In this document: positions 1 through 8,451 of the stretch, one piece after another | How the letters are laid out: every line of letters starts with the position of its first letter | How positions within the stretch are numbered: the first letter of the stretch is position 1 | From: Paractinoplanes pyxinae | Lineage (GTDB): Bacteria > Actinomycetota > Actinomycetes > Mycobacteriales > Micromonosporaceae | Length of the DNA: 64,000 bases | Direction of reading: 5' to 3' | NCBI RefSeq assembly: GCF_026626335.1 | Contig: NZ_JAPNTZ010000006.1 | Span: 310,001 to 374,000 of the forward strand | Notes under the pieces: generated by a model | Told to the model about the DNA's origin: nothing | The model's database searches: none | The model's input: the letters and a program-made list of their open reading frames with translations, nothing else | Translations under genes and position numbers: made by a program

Positions 1-476
1 TTGCGGCAGTAGAGGGCGGCCAGGCGGTGCTGCGCCTCCCCCGTGTCCTGCACCTCGTGGAACTCGACCACCACCTTGATCCCGGCCAGCCGGGCGACCA
101 GGCAGAGCACCAGGTACGAGTGCAGCACGGTCCCCGTCCACCACTGGAACACGATGACGGACGGCCGGAACGACAGCAGGAAGCGCACCGCGCGGAACAG
201 GCTGGGCACCGCCCACCAGTCGACACCGTCGAGAACGCGTACCGACGGGTCGTACGAAAGCTCGTTGAGATCAAGCCCGACCCGCCCCCGCCCGGGGTAG
301 AGCCGGGTCGGCAGCAACTGCCGCATGAGGATCGTGCCGACCTCGTACTCGGCGGCCAGCGCGTTGCTGAGCCGGCAGGTGTAATAGCTGATGCCGGAGA
401 GGAACCGCCAGCCCGAGCCGACGACCACCACCCGGGGGCGCTCGTCAGCGGACGGCGGAGGCGGCGATGCAGTCAC
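1..476 (-). CDS. Glycosyltransferase, probably GT4-like, C-terminus cut by window edge
   Basis: The frame reads leftward with no stop before base 1, so only about 158 N-terminal residues are visible. After a short polar N-terminus it shows a beta strand and glycine turn (VVVVGSGWRFLSGISYYTCRL), then a hydrophobic stretch with QWWTGTVLHSYL and a VVEFHEVQD segment. This is the Rossmann-like N-terminal half of a GT-B glycosyltransferase. The GTG start at 476 is chosen because GAGGAGG lies six bases upstream, inside the end of the preceding gene, which it overlaps by 32 bp. It is the last visible gene of a surface-glycan operon. Acceptor and donor cannot be told. Confidence 0.7.
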   Translation of the reverse strand, partial: MTASPPPPSADERPRVVVVGSGWRFLSGISYYTCRLSNALAAEYEVGTILMRQLLPTRLYPGRGRVGLDLNELSYDPSVRVLDGVDWWAVPSLFRAVRFLLSFRPSVIVFQWWTGTVLHSYLVLCLVARLAGIKVVVEFHEVQDTGEAQHRLAALYCR

Positions 477-1674
477 GGTAGACCTCCTCGATCTGGGGGA
501 CGACGCGCGCGGCGGTGTAGTCGAGCCCGCGCTGGTGCCCGGCCGCGCGCAGCCGCGCGGTCAGAGCGGAATCGGTGAGCAGCCGCGTCAGGGCGGCCGC
601 GAGCGCGTCCGGGTCGCCGACCGGGATCTGCAGCCCGCTCTCGCCGTCGCGGATCATGTCGGCCAGCCCGCCGGCGTCGGTCGCGATCAGCGGCGTGCCG
701 GCCAGCAGCGCCTCGACGGCCACCTGGCCCATCGGCTCGAGCACGGACGGCACGACCCCGGCCGCGGCGTGGTGCCAGGCCGCCATCACCTCGGGGTGGG
801 GGACGTTGTGCCGCACGATCACCCCGCGCGGGACGGGCGGCGTGTCCGCTCGCGGCGTCCCGAGACAGACCAGGGCCGGCCGCGGCTCGGGCAGTTTCGC
901 GTACGCCTGGAAGAGCACATCGATGCCCTTGTGCGGCCCGAGCTGGCCCACGAACAGCACGTACCGCCCCTCCGGCAGCCAGTCCGGCCGGGGCGTGGTG
1001 CGGGCCAGCTCGTCGAGGCCGTCCGGCACCAGGCTGCTGATCACCTGGACCGGCACGTGACCCGGCATCCGCCCGTTGATGACCCCGTCGGCCACCGACG
1101 ACGAGATGGCGGTGAGCGCGTCGATGCCGTGGTGCCGCTGGGCCCGCAGCGCGGTGGTCAGCAGGGCTGACCGCGGCCGCCCGTACTGCTCGCTGGCACA
1201 GGGCACACACCGCCCGAGTCGCGGCCCGCCGCAGGCTTGGCCATTTCGCGCGTACGTCTTCTTGACGCAGGTGAAGCCGAAGTCGTGCGCCGTGTGCACG
1301 TGCGGCCGCCCGTCGCGCCCGTAGCGCAGCGGCAGGTAGCTGTACATCATCCAGTCGTGGCTGTGCACGATGTCGTAGTCGCCGGTGCGCAGCGTCCGCC
1401 GGATCGCCGCCGTGGTCAGCGGGTCGGCCGTGGTCGGGTGGAACGGCTTGGTGGCGTCCGCGTTCATCCCGGGGAGCAGGGTGTTGGCCACGCTGCGGAC
1501 CCGTTTCACCCGTACGCCGCGGATGGTCTCGTCGTGCTCGGCGAGCGGTGTCGCCAGCGTGAGGACGGTGACCTCGTGCCCGCGGCGCACCAGCTCCTCG
1601 CTGCTGGTGGCGATGCTGCGCTCGAGCCCGCCGATCACCGGCGCGTACAGGTTGGACAGGTGCAGGATTCTCAT
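445..1674 (-). CDS. GT4 family glycosyltransferase
   Basis: A 409-residue GT-B enzyme. The N-terminal domain opens with MRILHLSNLYAPVIGGLE, the usual GT4 glycine loop. A four-cysteine segment around residues 145-170 (FTCVKKTYARNG, GRCVPC) is seen in GT4 enzymes with an inserted metal-binding loop. The C-terminal nucleotide-sugar domain has FVGQLGPHKG and the E-x7-E region VLEPMGQVAVEALLAGTPLIAT. It probably transfers a sugar from a nucleotide donor to a lipid-linked or growing glycan at the inner face of the membrane. Start and upstream stop overlap as ATGA, so it is translationally coupled to the flippase-like gene. Confidence 0.88.
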   Translation of the reverse strand: MRILHLSNLYAPVIGGLERSIATSSEELVRRGHEVTVLTLATPLAEHDETIRGVRVKRVRSVANTLLPGMNADATKPFHPTTADPLTTAAIRRTLRTGDYDIVHSHDWMMYSYLPLRYGRDGRPHVHTAHDFGFTCVKKTYARNGQACGGPRLGRCVPCASEQYGRPRSALLTTALRAQRHHGIDALTAISSSVADGVINGRMPGHVPVQVISSLVPDGLDELARTTPRPDWLPEGRYVLFVGQLGPHKGIDVLFQAYAKLPEPRPALVCLGTPRADTPPVPRGVIVRHNVPHPEVMAAWHHAAAGVVPSVLEPMGQVAVEALLAGTPLIATDAGGLADMIRDGESGLQIPVGDPDALAAALTRLLTDSALTARLRAAGHQRGLDYTAARVVPQIEEVYRDCIAASAVR

Positions 1675-2915
1675 GCCCCTCTTCTCCACAAAGATCGGAC
1701 GGCGACGACGACGGCGCCCACCGATTGCCCGGCCAGCCAGGCGATGCCGGCCGCCTCGATCCCCGTCCCGGGCAGCCAGAGCCAGGTCAGCGTCAGGCAG
1801 ATGGTGGCCATCAGCAGGTTGAGGCGCAGGCAGCGGCGGAACCGGCCGAGCGAGCGCCAGTGCGCGACGGCGAGGTTGGTGATCGCGTCGGGCACGGCCG
1901 CCAGCACCAGGATCTTCAGCAGCAGCCCGCCCTCGGCCGCGAAGCCCGCGCTGAACAGGCCGAGGATCCAGTCGCCGGCCAGGAACAGCAGCAGCGCGGG
2001 CGGCCCGGTCACCGCGAGCACGACCGCGGCCGCCCGGGGCAGGCCGGCCGGCGCCGCGTTGGTCCGCTCGGCGTAGAACGCCGAGGCCACCGCGGGCGAG
2101 ACCATGAACAGCATCGACGCGGTCATCCAGGCCACGTAGAAGTGGCCGTTGGCCTCGGCGCCGAGCCGGGCCGTGACCAGCACCGGCAGCAGCGCGGTGG
2201 GGCCGGCCTGGGCCAGGTTGATCAGGTGGTGGCCGCGCAGCGAGCCGTGGATGTGCATCAGCTCGTCGCCGATCCCGGCCGCGCCCAGGCGGGCGCCGGG
2301 CTGCAGCCGGGGCAGGCTCGTGCCCAGGGTGTACGCGGTGACGGCGACCGAGGGCAGCGTCCAGGCCAGCAGCACGACGCCCGCGCCGCCGTAGCCGGCC
2401 CAGGTCAGCACGGCCAGCGTGCCCACCTTGCCACCGGCCAGGGCCAGGTTGCGGGTGAGCATGCCGTGGCTGGCCCGGTGGGCGACGAAGACGTTGTCGA
2501 GCAGGGTCGAGGCGGTCAGCGCGACCGAGGCGAGAACCAGCGCGGCCAGGGCGGACGGGTCGCGCAGGAAGGCGAAGTGGCCGGCCACCGAGGGCAGCGC
2601 GAGGCCGGCCGCGAACGAGACGACCGCGGTGAGCCCGCAGCCCAGCAGCAGGCCGGCGCTGACGATCCGCGACCACTCGCCGACGCCCGCCCCGGGCAGC
2701 CGCTGGATGAACATGTGGCCCAGGCCCAGATTGGACACCATGCTGACGACGGCCGAGACCGAGATCAGGGCGGTGGCCGTGCCGATCGACGCCTGGGCCA
2801 GCTCGCGCGCGGCCAGCAGCCAGTACAGGTAGCCGAGCCCGGCCGTGCCGGCCGTGCTCGCCATGATCAGGACGCTGTTGCGGGCCAGGGAGTCCCGGGC
2901 GACGGTCTTCAGCAC
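1671..2915 (-). CDS. Polysaccharide/lipid-linked glycan flippase-like membrane protein
   Basis: 414 residues with about 12 hydrophobic segments and few charged loops. It opens with VARDSLARNSVLIMASTAGTAG, like the N-terminus of Wzx/MurJ-type oligosaccharide flippases of the MOP superfamily. The GTG start at 2915 overlaps the stop of the upstream gene by a few bases (GTGCTGA); its own stop overlaps the next start as ATGA. Its place among glycosyltransferases suggests it moves a lipid-linked saccharide, or exports the finished glycan, across the cytoplasmic membrane. The family call is by topology and context, not by a catalytic motif. Confidence 0.75.
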   Translation of the reverse strand: MLKTVARDSLARNSVLIMASTAGTAGLGYLYWLLAARELAQASIGTATALISVSAVVSMVSNLGLGHMFIQRLPGAGVGEWSRIVSAGLLLGCGLTAVVSFAAGLALPSVAGHFAFLRDPSALAALVLASVALTASTLLDNVFVAHRASHGMLTRNLALAGGKVGTLAVLTWAGYGGAGVVLLAWTLPSVAVTAYTLGTSLPRLQPGARLGAAGIGDELMHIHGSLRGHHLINLAQAGPTALLPVLVTARLGAEANGHFYVAWMTASMLFMVSPAVASAFYAERTNAAPAGLPRAAAVVLAVTGPPALLLFLAGDWILGLFSAGFAAEGGLLLKILVLAAVPDAITNLAVAHWRSLGRFRRCLRLNLLMATICLTLTWLWLPGTGIEAAGIAWLAGQSVGAVVVAVRSLWRRGA

Positions 2916-3667
2916 CGGCCGGGCCCCCGGCCGTAGAAGACGGTGCTGGTGACGCCGAGGCTGATCTCGATGCGCTGGGGGCAGCCGCCGGGCGGGGCGG
3001 GCACGAAGACGTCGACCGAGCGGGTGGTGTCCGGCGCGACCGCCAGCGGGCGGCCGGAGATCAGCCGGGCTCCTACGCGTACGCGCAAGGGTTGGGTCCG
3101 GGCGGGCACGCCGGCGCTGCTGACCCGCACCGGCACGTGGACCCCACGGGCCGGGATGGCGACCGGACCCTCGATGCCGGCCGCCCACCCGTTGAGGGCC
3201 AGGCTGGTGAAGCCCGGCTCGGGCGGGTGCGGCAACCGGTCGTACGCCTGAAGGGCGAGGAACCCGGCGACCAGGGTGACCAGCCCGGGAACGGCCACGG
3301 CGGCGAGCGTGCGCGGCAGGCGCGGATCGATCGCGGCCCCGCTGGCGCGCTCGCGCAGCAGCACGACCACGCCGAGCACGGTGACCAGAACCGCGAGTCC
3401 GATCGCGACCGTGCGCGGGCGGATCAGGATGTCCGTGACGTGCAGCGTGATGGCCAGGAAGGGCAGGCTGACCAGGCCGGACGCGGTGGCCAGGCCGATC
3501 CGCGTCACCGCCGGCATGGCCTCGCCGGCCAGCGCGCGCAGCCACAGCTCACCCAGTGCGACCAGGGCCGCCACGCAGACGGCGGCGAACAGCCAGGGCA
3601 GCCGGGGAGCGAACGCGAGCACGGCCAGGGCGGCATAGGCGGCGGCGAGCAACCGGGGCGTCGTCAC
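2909..3667 (-). CDS. Membrane protein with C-terminal extracytoplasmic beta domain, function unknown
   Basis: 252 residues. The first roughly 140 residues hold about five hydrophobic helices. The last 110 or so look like a beta-sandwich outside the membrane (VHVPVRVSSAGVPARTQP, VGARLISGRPL). I do not recognise the family. The GTG start at 3667 overlaps the upstream stop as GTGA, and its end overlaps the flippase-like gene, so it is made in fixed proportion with the glycan genes. It could be an assembly or anchoring subunit of the glycan machine; that is inference from position only. Confidence 0.6.
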   Translation of the reverse strand: MTTPRLLAAAYAALAVLAFAPRLPWLFAAVCVAALVALGELWLRALAGEAMPAVTRIGLATASGLVSLPFLAITLHVTDILIRPRTVAIGLAVLVTVLGVVVLLRERASGAAIDPRLPRTLAAVAVPGLVTLVAGFLALQAYDRLPHPPEPGFTSLALNGWAAGIEGPVAIPARGVHVPVRVSSAGVPARTQPLRVRVGARLISGRPLAVAPDTTRSVDVFVPAPPGGCPQRIEISLGVTSTVFYGRGPGRC

Positions 3668-5577
3668 CGCGCGGCCTTCCCGAGCGAGGCGAAGTCGAAG
3701 CGGTAGATGGCGATGTTGCCGCTGTCGTAGACCTTGATCGTCCACGGTGTGCGGTCGAACTTGGTCAGCTGACCCAGCGTGAACGCGGGCTTGTCGCTGT
3801 GCGGAACCGGCTCGTTGGTCTCGAAGTAGATCTGGATCTCCGGCACCTCCCGGGCCATCCGCCGGTCGACGATCAGATAGGTGAACCGCCACGAGCTGAG
3901 CTGCTCGATCAGGCGCGGCGAGATCTGCCGGTCGGGCTGGGCGAGATAGAGGTCGTACGTGGGAAAGGTGACCGACCCGGTGACCGGGCGTTGGCCGCCG
4001 AACGAGCCGAAGATCAGCCCGGAGTACCGGTCGGCGACGATCCGCAGGTCGCGGCCCTGGGTCGAGCGCAGCCAGGCCGACGCGGCCGACACCTCGGGAA
4101 TCGCCGAGCGGGTGTCCGAGCCGAAGACCGGCGGGCCCGGGAAGCGGTAGGACGGGTTCATGCCGGCCGCCGTGTTGCCGACCATGACCACCGCGCACAC
4201 CGCGAGCAGGGCGGTGCCGCTGTAGAACGGCTTGCGGTCGAGCAGCCACACCACCACCGGAGCCACGACGAGCGCGATCCCGAGGTAGCTGAAGGCCCAC
4301 GAGCGGCGGGCGCCCTCGGCCCCGGACGGGGTGAGGATCAGCAGCGCGGCCGGGAAGTAGAGCGAGCCCAGCACGAACATGCCCAGCGCGCCGTTGCGCG
4401 AGACCGCGTCACCCTCCCGCCGCTTGCGCAGCCACAGCGCCGCGGCCAGCATGCCGATCCCGGCCACGCCCTGCGCGCCGAAAGCCGCCGCCCGCTCCCA
4501 CCAGGGCGCGATCGACTCGCGGAACAGGGTGCGGCCGCCGCCACCGCCCTCGCCGGCCATCCCGGCGATCTGGTCGAGCGCGCGGGCCAGATAGGGGTCG
4601 AGGTATCCCGCCGTACGCGGGGCGACCACCCACAAATAGGCCACGACCAGCACGGCCGCCGCCACCGTGAGCGCCCACGCGGTCCAGGTCACGGCGCGCG
4701 GGTTGATCCGGCGCAGGGCGCGGGCGGTAGCCACCGCGCACAGGATCAGCATGACGCCGAGCAGGCCGAGCGCGGTCAGGTGATGGGTGGCGATGGTGGC
4801 CGCCGACAGCATCACGGTCAGCGCCGACCAGCCGAGCCGGGCCCGCCCGGCCGGCCCGCGCATCGCCCGGTGCAGCGCGACCAGGGTCCACACCAGCAGC
4901 GGGATGGCCAGCGACTCGTACCCGAACTGGGTGTCGAAGAACAGGAACGAGCTGTTCAGGCTGTAGATGATCGTGGCCACCGCGGCCACCCGGGCGTCGT
5001 GCCAGATCTCCTCGGCCAGCACGAACACGCCCAGCACGACCAGCAGGTGGGCCACGATCAGCACGAGCAGCGCCGCGTGCCAGATCGAGACGCCGGTCAG
5101 CCCCGAGACCGAGGCGACCATCGAGTGCAGGCCGGGGAAGTCGCCGACCACCTTGACGATCGGGTTCTGCTCGAAGAGGCGGCCGTCGAGCAGGATGTCG
5201 CGGGCCTGCCGCCAATGGGCGAACTCGTCGTGATAGAGCGGCCCGTCCGGCGTACGCAGCAATTTGGGCAGATAGGTGAAGCCCGCGTACGCGGTGAGGA
5301 CGGCCACCCGCAGCCGCGCCCCCGACCCCCGGCGCACCAGCCAGTACACGGCGGGCAAGGTGAAGACCAGCATCCCGGCCCAGAAGAAGGCGAACTGCTG
5401 ACCGGTGTCCCACTCGGCGGCCCGGTTGGCCGCGACCAGCAGGGCGGCGCCGGCCGCGCCGGTGACGACCAGGGTGGCCGCGCAGATCACGGCCGGGCGG
5501 CGGGACGCCGTCGCGGGCGCCTCCGCCACCTCGGGCGGGCTCGCGACGGCCGGGCCGGCCTGCTGGGTCAGGATCAT
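3664..5577 (-). CDS. Multi-pass membrane glycosyltransferase-like protein (GT39/ArnT-type topology)
   Basis: 637 residues. After a Pro/Ala-rich cytoplasmic leader come about 11-12 membrane segments, then a soluble C-terminal domain from about residue 500 (SAASAWLRSTQGRDLRIVADR). The first large loop carries LYHDEFAHWRQARDIL, an acidic D-E pair after the first helices. That is where polyprenyl-phosphate-dependent GT-C enzymes place their catalytic acid. It likely uses a lipid-linked sugar on the outer membrane face. Start overlaps the upstream stop as ATGA, its stop overlaps the next start as GTGA. GT-C membership is inferred. Confidence 0.65.
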   Translation of the reverse strand: MILTQQAGPAVASPPEVAEAPATASRRPAVICAATLVVTGAAGAALLVAANRAAEWDTGQQFAFFWAGMLVFTLPAVYWLVRRGSGARLRVAVLTAYAGFTYLPKLLRTPDGPLYHDEFAHWRQARDILLDGRLFEQNPIVKVVGDFPGLHSMVASVSGLTGVSIWHAALLVLIVAHLLVVLGVFVLAEEIWHDARVAAVATIIYSLNSSFLFFDTQFGYESLAIPLLVWTLVALHRAMRGPAGRARLGWSALTVMLSAATIATHHLTALGLLGVMLILCAVATARALRRINPRAVTWTAWALTVAAAVLVVAYLWVVAPRTAGYLDPYLARALDQIAGMAGEGGGGGRTLFRESIAPWWERAAAFGAQGVAGIGMLAAALWLRKRREGDAVSRNGALGMFVLGSLYFPAALLILTPSGAEGARRSWAFSYLGIALVVAPVVVWLLDRKPFYSGTALLAVCAVVMVGNTAAGMNPSYRFPGPPVFGSDTRSAIPEVSAASAWLRSTQGRDLRIVADRYSGLIFGSFGGQRPVTGSVTFPTYDLYLAQPDRQISPRLIEQLSSWRFTYLIVDRRMAREVPEIQIYFETNEPVPHSDKPAFTLGQLTKFDRTPWTIKVYDSGNIAIYRFDFASLGKAAR

Positions 5578-6698
5578 CGGTCGCCGGCTCCGGCACCGGC
5601 CTTGGCCTGCTGAATGATGTGCACGGGCGGGGCCACTCCGGCGTAGATCTCCCGGGTCGCCAGCACGACGTCGCTCCACGTGGGCAGGGCGTTGCGGCCG
5701 TGCTCGGCCCGGGCGGTGCCCGCCGCGACCCGCAGCGCCTCGGCCAGCGCGGCCTCGTCGTCCGGGTTGACCAGCCACAGCGGCGCCCCGGGGGCGACCA
5801 TCGCGGCCAGTTCCCGGTGGGCCGGGATGAAGCTGGCCACGGTCGGGATGCCGGCGGTCAGCGCGTCGGCCACGGCCATGCCGAACGCCTCGTGGCCCGA
5901 GGCCGAGACCACCGCCGCGGCCGACGCCATCCGGGCCTGGAAGGCGCCGTCGGGCAGCCGGCCGTGGAAGACGACCCGGTCCGGTCCCAGGCCCAGCCGC
6001 GACGCCAGGTACTCCCACTCCTCGCGGGCCGGCCCGGAGCCGACCACGTCGAGCCGGTGGTCGGCGGGCAGGTGGATCATCGCCTGGATCACCCGGTCGA
6101 CCCGCTTGTAGCGCTCGAGCCGCCCCACGCAGAGGATGCTGCGCCCCGGCTCCGGCCCGGCCACCAGGTCGGGCGCCGGGTCGGTGCCGTTGGGCACCAC
6201 CACCAGGCGGCCCCGCGCCTCGGGGAAGTGGCTGCTCAGCAGCTCCCGCTCGGCCCGCGAGACGCAGATGATCCGGCCCGAGCGGGCCACGATCCGGCGG
6301 CCCAGCGGCCGGTAGAGCGGGTGCAGGGCCGCGCGCAGCCGGCTGTGCCCGGTGCCGTGGTAGTGCGGCGTGAACACGAGCGGCGTGCGGTTGGTCAGCG
6401 CGGCCGGCAGCGCGGCCAGCGCGTGATAGCTGTGCGCGTGCAGCACGTCGTAGCGGCCGGCGTTGCGGCGCAGCCACCGCCACAGCCCCAGCGAGACGCG
6501 GTAGTTGGACGCCTTGACGGTCAGCGGGAACCGGCGCACCAGCACCCCGTCGATCGAGTCGACCGAGCCGTGCGTGTGCTGGGTCAGCACCTCGACCTCG
6601 TCACCGGTCGCCACCAGCGCGGCGCACAGCCGCCGGACGTGGGTCTCCACGCCGCCGATGTCGGGGTGGTAGGCGTTCGTGACGACGCCGATCCTCAC
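5574..6698 (-). CDS. GT4 family glycosyltransferase (PimA-like fold)
   Basis: 374 residues, a full-length GT-B protein. N-terminal VRIGVVTNAYHPDIGGVETHV is the GT4 glycine-rich loop; FTPHYHGTGHS and ICVSRAERE follow. The C-terminal domain has VPNGTDP, ILCVGRLERYKRVDRVIQA and SGHEAFGMAVADALTAGIPTVAS, the donor-binding E-x7-E region. The sequence style is closest to mannosyl- or glucosyl-transferases acting on lipid acceptors, but sugar specificity cannot be read. The GTG start at 6698 overlaps the preceding stop as GTGA. Confidence 0.9.
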   Translation of the reverse strand: MRIGVVTNAYHPDIGGVETHVRRLCAALVATGDEVEVLTQHTHGSVDSIDGVLVRRFPLTVKASNYRVSLGLWRWLRRNAGRYDVLHAHSYHALAALPAALTNRTPLVFTPHYHGTGHSRLRAALHPLYRPLGRRIVARSGRIICVSRAERELLSSHFPEARGRLVVVPNGTDPAPDLVAGPEPGRSILCVGRLERYKRVDRVIQAMIHLPADHRLDVVGSGPAREEWEYLASRLGLGPDRVVFHGRLPDGAFQARMASAAAVVSASGHEAFGMAVADALTAGIPTVASFIPAHRELAAMVAPGAPLWLVNPDDEAALAEALRVAAGTARAEHGRNALPTWSDVVLATREIYAGVAPPVHIIQQAKAGAGAGDR

Positions 6699-7510
6699 CG
6701 GGCGCGCTCCGGCGTCCCGCAGGCGGCGGCCCGTTTGCGCCGCGGCCATTCGCGGGCGATGGTGCGCAGCACGCGCAGCCCGTCGGTGAACGCGTTGAGG
6801 TTGCTCTCGCCGTGGATGCGCTGCTGCTCGTAGCTGGGCACCTCGACGATGCGCAGCCGGGCCCGGGCCGCCCGCAGGGTCAGCAGGGTCTCGATCTCGA
6901 AGCCGTCGCCCCACAGCCGGCCGTCGGCCTCGGTGGTGCTGTCGAGCGCGAAGGCGTTCAGGTGGTGGGCCCAGAACGCGTTGTAGCCGTAGCAGAGGTC
7001 GCTGTAGCGGGTGCCGAAGAGCACGTTGACCATGGCGCTCAGACACCAGTTGCCGGCCCGCCGCAGCTGGGTGATGTCGGCGCTGCCGCCGGCCCCGGCG
7101 AACCGGGAGCCCTTGGCGAAGTCGGCGCCGGAGCGCAGTTCGGCGATGAAGCTGGGGATCTCGCGCGGGTCGGTCGACCCGTCGGCGTCGATCATGACCA
7201 GGATGTCGCCCGTGGCCGCCGCGAAGCCGCAGGCCAGGGCATTGCCCTTGCCCCGGCGGTTCTGCTGGACGACGCGGATGCCCGGCATCAGGCGGCGGGC
7301 GACGTCGACCGTGTCGTCGGTGGATCCGCCGTCGACCAGGATGACCTCGTCGACCGCGGGCAGGGCGGCCATCACGTGGGGCAGGTTGAGCGCCTCGTTG
7401 AGCGCGGGGATGATGACGCTGACCAGGGGCTCACCGGCACCGACCACGACCGGCGGCGGCAACTCGGTTCCCGCTCCGGCCTCCGGGCGAGCGTAGGGGA
7501 CCGTGGACAT
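6695..7510 (-). CDS. GT2 family glycosyltransferase (dolichyl-phosphate mannose synthase-like)
   Basis: 271 residues. GT-A fold: SVIIPALNEALNLPHV, then VDGGSTDDTVDVA, then the metal-binding MIDADGS with surrounding RGKGNALACG. Short and without C-terminal membrane helices, like polyprenyl-phosphate sugar synthases. It may charge the lipid carrier with the first sugar, which fits a lead position in the operon: it is the first gene, with GGAG eight bases before the ATG. A strong hairpin separates it from the lectin gene upstream. Confidence 0.88.
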   Translation of the reverse strand: MSTVPYARPEAGAGTELPPPVVVGAGEPLVSVIIPALNEALNLPHVMAALPAVDEVILVDGGSTDDTVDVARRLMPGIRVVQQNRRGKGNALACGFAAATGDILVMIDADGSTDPREIPSFIAELRSGADFAKGSRFAGAGGSADITQLRRAGNWCLSAMVNVLFGTRYSDLCYGYNAFWAHHLNAFALDSTTEADGRLWGDGFEIETLLTLRAARARLRIVEVPSYEQQRIHGESNLNAFTDGLRVLRTIAREWPRRKRAAACGTPERAR

Positions 7511-7548
7511 GACTTCACTCCAAGACTCGGTGGGGACGTGCGGGAGGC

Positions 7549-7580
7549 GCCCGCCGGCGCCCGCGAAGGCGCCGGCGGGC
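7549..7580 (-). terminator. Perfect 13-bp hairpin between lectin gene and glycan operon
   Basis: A 13-bp GC-only stem (7549-7561 with 7568-7580) closes a six-base loop. It begins seven bases after the lectin stop and ends 38 bases before the first glycosyltransferase start. There is no T-run, as is usual for actinobacterial terminators. It can end the lectin transcript or attenuate read-through into the glycan operon. Confidence 0.6.
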
Positions 7581-7587
7581 CACCGGA

Positions 7588-8364
7588 TCAGGCGCCGGAC
7601 CCCTGGACGGTCCAGGAGTAGACGTCCTGCTTCGACAGGCCGGTGCCGGTCGAGGCGGTGAAGCCGATCCACGCCTCGGAGTCGCCGACGTGCTCGGCCA
7701 GGTTGATCTGGTGCTCGAGCACCAGCTGCTCGGTCGAGCCGGCACTCAGCGACTTGACGTAGACCCGCAGCAGCTGCGCCTCGGCGTCGTAGACGACCCG
7801 GGCGTTGAACGGCTTGCCGAACAGCGGGATCGGCGCCTCGGCCGACTGCTCCTGGTAGTCCGGGTTGCCGCCCAGCACGACCGCGAGGTGGTTGCGGCTC
7901 GGGTCGTACGAGTTCTGGTAGGTGTCGAACTCGACGGCCAGGCTCGGCTTGATGCCGCGGTAGCCGAGGCCGCCGCCCCACCCGCCCAGCGCCCGCGGAC
8001 CGGCGGTCTGGACGACGAACGCGACGCCGTCGGCCCCCGGGCGGAAGTGGTGCAGGTAGAGCTTGAACTCCGACTCGAACGACCGGGTGACGTCGAGCTT
8101 CGAGGTCGCCCAGGCCGAGCCGGACTGGCGGTAGCCGCCCGGGGTGAGTCGCAGGATCTTCTGCCGGACCTTGTCGCCGGACGACAGGATCAGGTCGGCC
8201 GCCCCGTTACGGTCCAGGCTCTTGGAAGCGCCCTTGAAGGTCGGGTAGTCGATCAGCGGGTCGTCGTCGGCCGCCAGGGCCGGTGCGCCCGCTGCGGCTA
8301 TCGAGAGGGCGAGGGCAGCGACCAGGCCGCCCCGGGCCACCCTCGAAAAACGTGAGGAAGACAC
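7588..8364 (-). CDS. Secreted L-type lectin-domain protein
   Basis: 258 residues from the GTG at 8364; a longer TTG start at 8379 is possible, but its GGAG serves as a good ribosome site for 8364. The signal peptide is RVARGGLVAALALSIAAAG followed by APALAADDD. The mature part is a concanavalin-like beta sandwich: FKGASKSLDRNGAADLIL, SFESEFKLYLHHF, DGVAFVVQ, and the metal/sugar loop LAVEFDTYQNSYDPSRNHLAVVLGG. DTYxN..D..xNH is the legume/bacterial lectin pattern. It probably binds carbohydrate outside the cell, perhaps the glycan made by the downstream operon. Confidence 0.85.
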   Translation of the reverse strand: MSSSRFSRVARGGLVAALALSIAAAGAPALAADDDPLIDYPTFKGASKSLDRNGAADLILSSGDKVRQKILRLTPGGYRQSGSAWATSKLDVTRSFESEFKLYLHHFRPGADGVAFVVQTAGPRALGGWGGGLGYRGIKPSLAVEFDTYQNSYDPSRNHLAVVLGGNPDYQEQSAEAPIPLFGKPFNARVVYDAEAQLLRVYVKSLSAGSTEQLVLEHQINLAEHVGDSEAWIGFTASTGTGLSKQDVYSWTVQGSGA

Positions 8365-8451
8365 AGTTCTGCGCTCCAATTCGGATATTTTGCCCCACTA
8401 GGACGTGGCCTAAGGTAGGGCAGCGCGCAGAACCGCGTGACCGAGACGAGA

